A stretch of DNA of 64,000 nucleotides, taken from assembly GCA_012517325.1 (NCBI GenBank), contig JAAYVF010000083.1, forward strand, positions 1 to 64,000, written 5' to 3'. This DNA comes from Myxococcales bacterium. GTDB lineage: Bacteria > Lernaellota > Lernaellaia > Lernaellales > Lernaellaceae. Positions 43,996 to 51,291 of this stretch are shown here, one piece after another. Positions within the stretch are counted from its first letter, which is position 1; each line of letters begins with the position of its first letter. Both the position numbers and the translations under genes were made by a program. A model generated the notes under the pieces. That model was not told the origin of the DNA. It saw nothing but the letters and a program-made list of their open reading frames with translations, and did no database searches.

Positions 43996-45273
43996 TTACC
44001 GCGCTTGTTTCTGCATATTCGACAAGGTGAACTGCGCGGGTTTCAGCCCGACATTGGTTTTCGATTTGAACCAGGGCATCGCCGTCGCGTGTTCCGCCTG
44101 CAGATCGATGATCACCGAAGTGCCGATGTCCGGCGGCGAAGTCTGCGGATTGGGCGATTTGTTCCAGGCGTTGATCTGCACCTTCCAGAGTTGACCCTTC
44201 TTGTCGTAAGCCTCTTTGTAAAGGATCAGGTACGATTCGGCGTCGAAGTAGAAGATCATCTTGCTGTACGGATAGTCGCGGAACTTGGGTTTGGCTTCGA
44301 CGACGTACATCGCCCGAGGTTCGTACTTGCCCTTGAAGTTCCAGTAGGGCGGGGTCTTGAAATCGTAGGTTTGGTTGACGAACTGCCGGCCGATCGGAAT
44401 TTCGGAGTTCATCGGGGCCAGATAGGTCCCCTTGTTCAGAATGGTCCAGTTCATCCATTCCGGATAGCCCATGAACCCGCGCACGTCCTCGTAGAGCATG
44501 TCGGTGTTGTTCCACGCGTCGCCGCGGGTGCCGAACGAGAAGCGGATCGGGCGGCGCTGCGCCGGATTGTAGATGTAGCCGTCCTGGTCCTTGGGTTCGG
44601 TATAGCGCCAGTACATCGCGGTGAAGCCTTTCTTGTCGGCGGGCTTCTGGCAGACGGTCATCGAGTAATACTGCTTGTCCTCGGATTGGGCGTCGGGATA
44701 CGCCGGCAACGGCGCGATGTCGGTGCGGAACATCGCGTGCGCGATGTAATCCCACGTCCATTCCTCGCTCCGCTCGACGCCGCGCTTGCCGCTGATCCAG
44801 TAAACGCCGAATTCGTTCATCGCATCGTCGCCGATGTAGGAATAGATGTAGTTGTAGGCGACTTCCAAACCGTTGGCCGGGGCCGGGAACGGCAAGCCGG
44901 CGTTGTAATTGGAAAGGCCCTTTTTGCGCGGGTTGTTGCCCACGTCGACCACCTTCACCTGACCCTTGTATTTGTTGGTCGCCGCGATGAAGGTGTTGCT
45001 CGGCGCGAAGGGTTCGTAGTTCTTGGTGATCAGCTTCAGGTTGTATTTTTTCACCAGCAAAGCGATGCCGCTGGGCAGCAGTTTTTCGACTTTCGCCACG
45101 TTGGCCGCGCTGATGGTTTCGCCCGCGACGAATCCCGGCGGATTTTTATCCGTCGCAAAACCGACGGCGGCGCCCCAATTGGCGCGGGTGATTTCGCCGG
45201 CGGCCAGAAGCAGCGAAGCGGTAATCAGGATCGCCGCTCCCGCCACCAGCAGAGCCCAGGTTCTTTTCTTCAT
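43996..45273 (-). CDS. DUF1329 periplasmic protein (LolB-like fold family)
   Basis: A 425-residue exported protein with signal peptide MKKRTWALLVAGAAILITAS and cleavage near LLLAAG. The family is recognised by GLPFPAP in the first third, the RRPIRFSFGTRGDAWN region and the C-terminal QAEHATAMPWF segment. DUF1329 proteins have a half-barrel fold related to lipoprotein carriers such as LolB, so binding a hydrophobic molecule in the periplasm is plausible. The gene lies 27 bases after the DUF1302 gene. Confidence 0.88.
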   Translation of the reverse strand: MKKRTWALLVAGAAILITASLLLAAGEITRANWGAAVGFATDKNPPGFVAGETISAANVAKVEKLLPSGIALLVKKYNLKLITKNYEPFAPSNTFIAATNKYKGQVKVVDVGNNPRKKGLSNYNAGLPFPAPANGLEVAYNYIYSYIGDDAMNEFGVYWISGKRGVERSEEWTWDYIAHAMFRTDIAPLPAYPDAQSEDKQYYSMTVCQKPADKKGFTAMYWRYTEPKDQDGYIYNPAQRRPIRFSFGTRGDAWNNTDMLYEDVRGFMGYPEWMNWTILNKGTYLAPMNSEIPIGRQFVNQTYDFKTPPYWNFKGKYEPRAMYVVEAKPKFRDYPYSKMIFYFDAESYLILYKEAYDKKGQLWKVQINAWNKSPNPQTSPPDIGTSVIIDLQAEHATAMPWFKSKTNVGLKPAQFTLSNMQKQAR

Positions 45274-45300
45274 CGTAATCCTCCCGAACGGTTCGCGTTG

Positions 45301-47127
45301 TTAAAATTGATACCGCACCCGCAAGTTGGCCTCGTCGCGATCGCGGAACAGGCCGAGGCCCTCGTACGGGTGTTCACCTTCGATAAAGTTGTACGCCGCC
45401 TTGATCCGCCAGTGATCGCCGAAGGCGAAATCGAGCTGCGTGCTGACGAAACCCGAATTGCTGTTTTCGTCGTACACGCCGATGATCGTGGGCGACACCA
45501 GACCGCGCGCGTAGCTGGTCAGAATGCCGATCGTGTACATGCTCTGGATTTCATCGACCTTGGTCGTGTCGTATCCGGTGATCGACGTGGCGTACCAGTT
45601 CTTGTTCTCTTTCTTGTCGCCGTTGGCCAGTTCCTCGTCGATGTACGGACCATCCGGAATGAGGGTCTGGATGTACTGCATCTGCAGGATGATCGAGCCG
45701 GTGGGATTGAGCCAACGAATCTGGTTCGGCCGTTGAATTGTAATGCCGTAGTTGTAGGTATCCTTGCGGATCTTCCAGAAGTCCGCCCGGAATTTGTCGC
45801 TGTTTTCCGGCGATTGATACCAACCGCGGGTGTGTTTCGCGCTGTTGCCGATGCCGGGCGACAGGTAGGAATTCACCGGATAGTACCAACCGGGCAAATA
45901 AGTGCCTTCAAACCGGAAGATCGTGCTGACCGGTTGCGGGGTGATCAATTCCCACGACAGGCCGTAGTGTTCCTGCATCGGGAAGTACAAATAGATCTCG
46001 ACCTCGCGATAGCCCTCTTCATTGGGGGTCTGGGTCTGCTCGGCGTATTGCTGGATCGGTGGCGAAAGGTGATGGCCGTGGTAATACATCAGCCCGTACG
46101 TGAACGGGCCGATCACGTGTTTCCACCGGGCGCCCCACCGGGTGTCGGACAGTTCGGTTTCCGGCGCCACCAGATGTTTTTTCACCACCTGAAGTCCCGA
46201 TAGGTATTCGTTTTTCGGGGAAACCGGCAAGCCCCAGGCGCCGACGAAGGTCAGCGGAATGTTGACCGTATTGCGGGGATCGTCGACCATCGGCGCGACC
46301 ACGCCTTCGATCGAGGCGTTGATCGGCGAAATGTCGAAGATCGTCTTGCCCATCCAGAGTGGCACCCGCTGATCCTCGTAGGATTCCCAGGCGCTCAAGT
46401 GCCAAGTCGAGTCGACCGGGTTGATGACGTCCATCAGCCGTGCGTTGGCCGATTCGCCCCAGGCGACCTGTTGGCGACCGATGCGCAGGGTCCACCAGTT
46501 GGTCGGGTAGATGTCGACGTACAGTTCGCGGAAGTCGGCTTCTTGATAATAAGCCTCGGCGACCGCCTTTCGCTTTGCATCCTGCGTGTATTGGTTGTAG
46601 TTGAAGGATGTATCCGCATACATTTCCGGGAATTGCGCGAAGCGGTCGGCGCGCAGGCTGGCCGAACGAACGCCCCGAAACATGCAAAACAGTGCAACCT
46701 GATCGACAGGTTGATAGGTCGCCTCGAGTTGCAACGTGTTGCGAAACATCGAGGGCTCGCCCCACAGGCCGCCGTGCTCGACCGGATAACCGGCCTCATC
46801 CACGCGGTTTTGATAAAAAGAGGTAAAAATACCGGCCTGGGATTGGATGAATCCGTTCAAATCGAATTTGCTTTTCGCGTTTTCGTCTTCCGCCGAGGAC
46901 GGTTCCTCGAAATTCGCGGCCGGCGCTTCCTCGACGGCCGGCGGCTCGACCACCGGCGCCGGCTCGACCGGCGGCGGCGCGGGTTCGGCGGGCGGCGTGG
47001 GTTCGGGCGCGGGAGTCGCTTCCGGAACCGGAGTGGCTTCGGTCCCTTGATCTTGCGCCCAGAGCAGCCCTACGCCGCAAAACAGCAGTAGAATGATTCC
47101 AACAATCGCCCCTCGCTTGATTGCCAT
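45301..47127 (-). CDS. DUF1302-type outer-membrane protein
   Basis: A 608-residue exported protein. The signal peptide ends near VGLLWA (about 24), followed by a Pro/Glu/Ala-rich linker (about 28-75) that may span peptidoglycan. The remainder has alternating strands typical of an outer-membrane barrel, with conserved WTLRIGRQQVAWGESANARL and a C-terminal strand ending in Phe (NLRVRYQF), the usual BAM recognition end. DUF1302 genes recur next to DUF1329. It is the first gene of the four-gene operon. The ATG at 47127 has GGAGGAG immediately upstream. Confidence 0.88.
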   Translation of the reverse strand: MAIKRGAIVGIILLLFCGVGLLWAQDQGTEATPVPEATPAPEPTPPAEPAPPPVEPAPVVEPPAVEEAPAANFEEPSSAEDENAKSKFDLNGFIQSQAGIFTSFYQNRVDEAGYPVEHGGLWGEPSMFRNTLQLEATYQPVDQVALFCMFRGVRSASLRADRFAQFPEMYADTSFNYNQYTQDAKRKAVAEAYYQEADFRELYVDIYPTNWWTLRIGRQQVAWGESANARLMDVINPVDSTWHLSAWESYEDQRVPLWMGKTIFDISPINASIEGVVAPMVDDPRNTVNIPLTFVGAWGLPVSPKNEYLSGLQVVKKHLVAPETELSDTRWGARWKHVIGPFTYGLMYYHGHHLSPPIQQYAEQTQTPNEEGYREVEIYLYFPMQEHYGLSWELITPQPVSTIFRFEGTYLPGWYYPVNSYLSPGIGNSAKHTRGWYQSPENSDKFRADFWKIRKDTYNYGITIQRPNQIRWLNPTGSIILQMQYIQTLIPDGPYIDEELANGDKKENKNWYATSITGYDTTKVDEIQSMYTIGILTSYARGLVSPTIIGVYDENSNSGFVSTQLDFAFGDHWRIKAAYNFIEGEHPYEGLGLFRDRDEANLRVRYQF

Positions 47128-47180
47128 GCTCCTCCCCCATATTGGCTGTGGACGCTCGGTACGCCGCGGGCGACGACCGA

Positions 47181-47210
47181 AAAAAGAGGGCAAGCCGTCG
47201 CTTGCCCTCT
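47181..47210 (-). terminator. Rho-independent terminator after the lipoprotein pair
   Basis: AGAGGGCAAGC (47185-47195) pairs perfectly with 47200-47210 across a CGTC loop, and the minus strand continues with TTTTT. It lies 43 bases past the lipoprotein stop and separates that unit from the DUF1302 operon. Confidence 0.93.
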
Positions 47211-47252
47211 CCTCATGGCGTCATTTGATTTGCCTGGCGTTTGCTTGACCCA

Positions 47253-48182
47253 TTACTCGGTGCACCAACTCCCGGTCGGATTGGTGGTGTATTCGCCCTT
47301 GTCGTAGTAGATGTTCTGGATCAACACGCTGTCGGCGATGACGATCGGCAGGAAGGACGATTCTTCATGACCGTCGGTATCGGCGGTCAAGGTGACGCCG
47401 GTCGTCGTCGGATCGACGTTCACGCCGACAAACACGCCCTTGCCCTTGTTCGGGTTCGCATCGGTGCCTTCACCGTTCTGCGGATCGCCCGGGGTGGTGA
47501 TGTTGCGGCCGGTGTCCGGCAAGCCCAGGATGCCGCCCGCGTAGAATACCTGGCCGCTGGCCGGGTCGAGCGTCACTTCGGCGCAACCGATCGGCGTTTC
47601 GTCGGCCGGATTGCCCCAGTACACCGCGCCGGCCGCATGGCCTTTGAGCGGATCGGGCGTGACGCCGGTCGAACCGGCCATCAAACCGAAAACGGTGTTG
47701 GAAATGCACAGGAAGGTTTCGTCGGCGGAGCCGACGAGGAACCCGAATTGAATCGTTACTTTGTAGCTGTCGCGGCTGGTCTTGATGCCGACCGTCGTCT
47801 CGGTGTATTCCGCCGGCAATTCCAGCAACACATAGCCGGACGCGTCGCTGACGCCGGTCACCGCCGGGTCGAACGGTTGGCCATTGGCCTGGAACGCTTC
47901 AACCGTGGTGCCGGCCAAAGGATTTTCGGACAGGAAGTCTTGCACCGTCCCGCCGATCGAGCCGGGAATCGGCGAGGCGTCGTCATCGTCATCGTCGCCG
48001 GAATCGTCGTCCGCGACATCATCGTCGGCGACATCGTCATCAGCCGCGTCATCGTCGGCGGAATCGTCGTCGACGGCGGTGTCGTTGTCGTCGTCATCAT
48101 CGTCATCGCCGCAGGCCATCATGATCCCCAAGCCGAGCAGCGCAACGATCAACCCCATAATCAACCATTTATTCAACTTCAT
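47253..48182 (-). CDS. Poly-Asp lipoprotein, tandem copy B
   Basis: A 309-residue lipoprotein. The lipobox IMMAC (about residue 24) is followed at once by GDDDDDDDND and a 45-residue Asp-rich spacer. The folded part has a carboxypeptidase-regulatory-like beta domain (GTTVEAFQANG, GYVLLELP). A conserved block GAVYWGNPADETPIGC and the C-terminal NPTGSWCTE are shared with the adjacent copy. GGGAGGA precedes the ATG at 48182. Probably surface- or periplasm-exposed; no enzyme motif is visible. It ends before a strong terminator. Confidence 0.85.
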   Translation of the reverse strand: MKLNKWLIMGLIVALLGLGIMMACGDDDDDDDNDTAVDDDSADDDAADDDVADDDVADDDSGDDDDDDASPIPGSIGGTVQDFLSENPLAGTTVEAFQANGQPFDPAVTGVSDASGYVLLELPAEYTETTVGIKTSRDSYKVTIQFGFLVGSADETFLCISNTVFGLMAGSTGVTPDPLKGHAAGAVYWGNPADETPIGCAEVTLDPASGQVFYAGGILGLPDTGRNITTPGDPQNGEGTDANPNKGKGVFVGVNVDPTTTGVTLTADTDGHEESSFLPIVIADSVLIQNIYYDKGEYTTNPTGSWCTE

Positions 48183-48257
48183 TATCGGTCCTCCCTAACT
48201 GAGTTACGGGACCCTTTACCGGCCGGCCGGAAAGGACCCCTGTTTTTCGACACCCGT

Positions 48258-49088
48258 TTATTCGGTGCAGAACGCTTGCGTCGGATCGGCCGTGAAGTCG
48301 GTCTTCGAGTAATACACGTTGGCGATGCAAACGCTGTCGGGGAACACTTTCGGAATAAAGGAAGTCTGGACGTTGTCGCCGGAATAAGCCGTGATGTCGA
48401 CTTCGCCGGCCGGGATGTTCATGCCGACCCAGTAACCGTTGAGCGGATTGACGCCCAGGCCGTTGGCCGCGTTCTCCGGGCTGTCGACGTTGCGATCGGG
48501 GGTGGGCAGATCGTCCGGACCGAAATAATAGATGCCGCTTTCCGGCGCCGGATCGGTTTCCACCACGGCGCAGCCGACCGGATTTTCATCGGTGGGATCG
48601 CCCCAATAGATGCCGCCGGCCGCGAAACCTTTGGTCGGGTCGAGCGTCACGCCCAGAATCAACGCGACCAGATCGGCGGTCGATTCGCCGACCACCAGGA
48701 ATTCCTCACCCGACGCGCCGACGTTGAAATCGTATTGATAGGTGTCTTTGTAGCCGGCTTTCGTCACCTTCACGCCGACCAGATCCACGCCTTCGGGAAT
48801 CCCGGTGAAGGTAACATTACCGTCACTCGGCGAGGTCAGTTTCCACTGGTCGCCGAGCGGATCGCCCGACACATTATCAACCAACTCGACCACCGCGTCT
48901 TGAACCGCCATCTTGGTTTGGAAATCATGCACGACCGCCGACAGGGTACCGGCGCCGCCGCCGCTATCGTCATCGTCGCCGCCGCCGCTGTCGTTGTCGT
49001 CATCGTCATCGCCGCAGCCGAGCATGACCGCAAAGCCTGCCATCAAAATAACTGAGGCCAAAATAGCCAGAAAACCATATAACTTCAT
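48258..49088 (-). CDS. Poly-Asp lipoprotein, tandem copy A
   Basis: A 276-residue lipoprotein paralogous to the next gene. The lipobox VMLGC precedes a short spacer GDDDDDNDSGGGDDDDSGGG. The shared elements are GGIYWGDPTDENPVGC, an NVDSPENAANG loop, DSVCIANVYYSKTDF and the terminal AFCTE. Three Cys residues in the C-terminal part are conserved between copies and may form disulfides. The ATG at 49088 has GGAGGG upstream. The copies are 75 bases apart and share one terminator, so they form an operon born by tandem duplication. Confidence 0.85.
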   Translation of the reverse strand: MKLYGFLAILASVILMAGFAVMLGCGDDDDDNDSGGGDDDDSGGGAGTLSAVVHDFQTKMAVQDAVVELVDNVSGDPLGDQWKLTSPSDGNVTFTGIPEGVDLVGVKVTKAGYKDTYQYDFNVGASGEEFLVVGESTADLVALILGVTLDPTKGFAAGGIYWGDPTDENPVGCAVVETDPAPESGIYYFGPDDLPTPDRNVDSPENAANGLGVNPLNGYWVGMNIPAGEVDITAYSGDNVQTSFIPKVFPDSVCIANVYYSKTDFTADPTQAFCTE

Positions 49089-49151
49089 TTGTTCCCTCCG
49101 GAAATGTCTGTTGATTATCTTTGCACCCAAGGTCACTACATCCTGGAGAGC

Positions 49152-49180
49152 AGCCTAAAATTACCGGCGATTTTTGTCAA
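49152..49180 (-). promoter_or_regulatory. Candidate promoter for the tandem lipoproteins
   Basis: On the minus strand TTGACA (49175-49180), a 17-base spacer and TAGGCT (49152-49157). The -35 box is perfect and the -10 weak. It lies about 65 bases before the ATG at 49088. Confidence 0.45.
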
Positions 49181-49283
49181 ACGAAAAACCCAGCTATTTC
49201 AAAAAATTACACGCATTTTACCGCTCAATTAGGGATTGTATTGAATTGGAATATCCGGCTTTGTACTGTACACAATTGAAGTA

Positions 49284-49315
49284 TAAATAAAATAAAAGGC
49301 GGCCCGAAAGCCGCC
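49284..49315 (-). terminator. Rho-independent terminator of the small secreted-protein gene
   Basis: GGCGGC (49298-49303) pairs with GCCGCC (49310-49315) across CCGAAA. The minus strand then reads TTTTATTTTATTTAT. It lies about 30 bases past the stop of the 140-residue secreted protein. Confidence 0.85.
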
Positions 49316-49346
49316 ATTATCGAAAATATCCGTAAATTACAATATG

Positions 49347-49769
49347 TTACAGTTTTGGCTCGTCGTGCTTGCCCGAGGATTTGTCGTCGGCTTTCTTGCC
49401 CATCTCTTCCGACTTTTTCTTGCTCTTCTGCGCGTTGTCGATGATCAGCTTGCACTGCTCATCCATTTTTTTCGCCTGATCGAGCATGGCCTTGCCGCGT
49501 TCAACCAGGGCATCGCCTTCCGCCGTCATCTCTTTATCGCCCCACATCTTGCCGCGAGTCGAAATCTGCATTCCCTTGGCGATCTGGGCATTGGCCAACT
49601 CCATCATGTTGGCGCACTGGGTCCGCATGGCTTCCGCCGCCTTGATCGAGTCGTCGGCGCAGTTGCCCAGCAGCTTGCAGGCGTCTTCCTTGTTCATCTC
49701 CTGCTCGGCCAAAGCGATCATCGGCATGAGCACCAGGATCGCGACGGTCAATAACATCAGTTTCTTCAC
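49347..49769 (-). CDS. Small secreted helical protein of unknown function
   Basis: A 140-residue protein with a clear signal peptide (MKKLMLLTVAILVLMPMIALA, first part quoted: MKKLMLLTVAILV; cut near ALA at 21). The mature part is charged and helical, with three Cys residues (DACKLLGNC, RTQCANM, DEQCK) and a Lys-rich tail. It resembles small periplasmic helical-bundle proteins but no family is recognised. The start is GTG at 49769, with AAGGAG eight bases upstream. It lies 39 bases after the DsbA-peroxiredoxin gene and probably shares its transcript, so a redox or metal-stress role is possible (inference). Confidence 0.75.
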   Translation of the reverse strand: MKKLMLLTVAILVLMPMIALAEQEMNKEDACKLLGNCADDSIKAAEAMRTQCANMMELANAQIAKGMQISTRGKMWGDKEMTAEGDALVERGKAMLDQAKKMDEQCKLIIDNAQKSKKKSEEMGKKADDKSSGKHDEPKL

Positions 49770-49808
49770 GAGTGCGTCTCCTTTTTCTTTTCCGGCCCGC
49801 GCACCGGT

Positions 49809-50996
49809 CTATTGCGGCAATTTTTTCAGTTCGTCCAACAGCACCTGGATATCGGGCCGCGTGTTGATGTCATGGATATCGATGTACCGGATCACGCCGG
49901 TTTTATCAATCACAAAAACAGCGCGCTCACTCACGCCGTTCGTGCGCAAGATCCCATAACGAGCCGCGACCTGGCCGTGCGGCCAGAAATCCGACACCAC
50001 GTCGAACCAGGGCCGCCCCATCGAGACGGTCCAGGAAAACAAGGTCGGAACGTTATCGACGGTAATGCCGATGATTTCGGTATTCAACTGGTCGAACTGC
50101 TTTTTGTATTCGTTGTATTCCGGCCATTGCGCACTGCATTGGGGCGTCCAGGCCGCCGGCACAAAGGACAGCACGACGTTTTTCCGCCCCCGGTAGGCGG
50201 ACAATTTCACCGTGTTGCCGGGAATGATCGACGGCAACTCGAAGTCGGGCGCCGGGTCGCCGACCTTCACCTTCAACCGCGAATCGCGCGGCGCCATCTG
50301 CGGCACCGGAAAGATCATGTCGAGCGGCACGACAACCGGTTTGGGGCCCGCGGCCTCTGCCGGTTTGGCGACTTCCCCGACCGGGCTGGCGATTTTCTTT
50401 TCCTTCAAGGCTTCATTGATGTAGTAGCGATAGGTGTCCGCCGATTTCGCCCCTTCGATGCGGGTGTCGTTGATGAAGACCGTCGGCGTGGCTTCGAGAT
50501 TCAAATCGCGCAAAGCCATCATGAAGTTGGCTTTGAGTTGCGCGCGGTGCTTGCCGCCGGCCAGATTCGCCTGCAGTTCGGCTTCGGGAATCCCCAGTTG
50601 TTTGCCCAATTGCAGGAAGTACGGCATGCCCAGGTCGTTTTGATGGCCGAACAACTGGAGGTAGGCCTCCCAGTATTTGCCGTGCTCGGCGGCGGTCAGG
50701 GCCAGTTCGGCGGCCGGTTCGGCATACGGATGGGCCGGCGCCGCCAGACTGACCACGGTCATTCTGACCAGATCGCCGTATTGCTTGACCACTTCGTGCA
50801 GCACCGGAGCCATTTTGGCGCAATGCGGGCATTGGAAATCGGAAAATTCCACCACCTGCACCGGGGCTTTCTCCGGCCCCATGGAGGGCTGGCCGGTCAG
50901 ATCGGCGTCGAGCGCCCAGGCCGAACCCGAGAAAGCGAGGAGCAGAAAGCCGAATAGAAGCAACGAATATTTTTCTAATTGAGCCTGGCGATACAC
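49809..50996 (-). CDS. Exported DsbA-like thioredoxin domain fused to a peroxiredoxin
   Basis: A 395-residue exported protein. The signal peptide spans LLLFGFLLLAFSGSAWA. The first domain (about 30-200) is DsbA-like, with the active site FQCPHCAKM and the cis-proline segment EATPTVFIND. After a linker, the second domain (about 245-395) is an AhpC/TSA peroxiredoxin with the peroxidatic-Cys pattern PAAWTPQC (PxxxTxxC). Together they could pass thiol electrons to peroxide in the periplasm, or fold and protect secreted Cys proteins (inference). The GTG at 50996 is preferred because GGAG lies six bases upstream; the in-frame ATG at 51008 is possible but lacks a Shine-Dalgarno site. Longer starts lie upstream of the promoter. 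Confidence 0.85.
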   Translation of the reverse strand: MYRQAQLEKYSLLLFGFLLLAFSGSAWALDADLTGQPSMGPEKAPVQVVEFSDFQCPHCAKMAPVLHEVVKQYGDLVRMTVVSLAAPAHPYAEPAAELALTAAEHGKYWEAYLQLFGHQNDLGMPYFLQLGKQLGIPEAELQANLAGGKHRAQLKANFMMALRDLNLEATPTVFINDTRIEGAKSADTYRYYINEALKEKKIASPVGEVAKPAEAAGPKPVVVPLDMIFPVPQMAPRDSRLKVKVGDPAPDFELPSIIPGNTVKLSAYRGRKNVVLSFVPAAWTPQCSAQWPEYNEYKKQFDQLNTEIIGITVDNVPTLFSWTVSMGRPWFDVVSDFWPHGQVAARYGILRTNGVSERAVFVIDKTGVIRYIDIHDINTRPDIQVLLDELKKLPQ

Positions 50997-51033
50997 GGTC
51001 GTCTCCATTTGGTTTGTTGAGCGCGTTTGAATA

Positions 51034-51062
51034 AATGTAATAGTCATCGTGCTCGCTGTCAA
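51034..51062 (-). promoter_or_regulatory. Sigma-70-type promoter for the DsbA-peroxiredoxin gene
   Basis: On the minus strand a perfect TTGACA (51057-51062), a 17-base spacer and TACATT (51034-51039, four of six). Transcription would start near 51027, just ahead of the ATG/GTG starts. The rest of the 295-base divergent gap toward cheA shows no clear second promoter. Confidence 0.65.
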
Positions 51063-51291
51063 AATCAGTGAGGGGGACGATCTCCGAAGCAACCGGGATC
51101 GGGGCGCGAGCCGAAAATGATCGGTGTTCATAAAAGTGCGAAAAAATAAATTCAACTTGTTCCGTCGAGTAATCGATGAATGAAAGGCAAGCTGGAAAGA
51201 GTACGCCGCATGATGTCGGCCGAACATCGGATAGACAGCAATTCCAGCACTTGGAACAGTCGCTATTGGAAAAAGCGAGGAATAATCGGAA

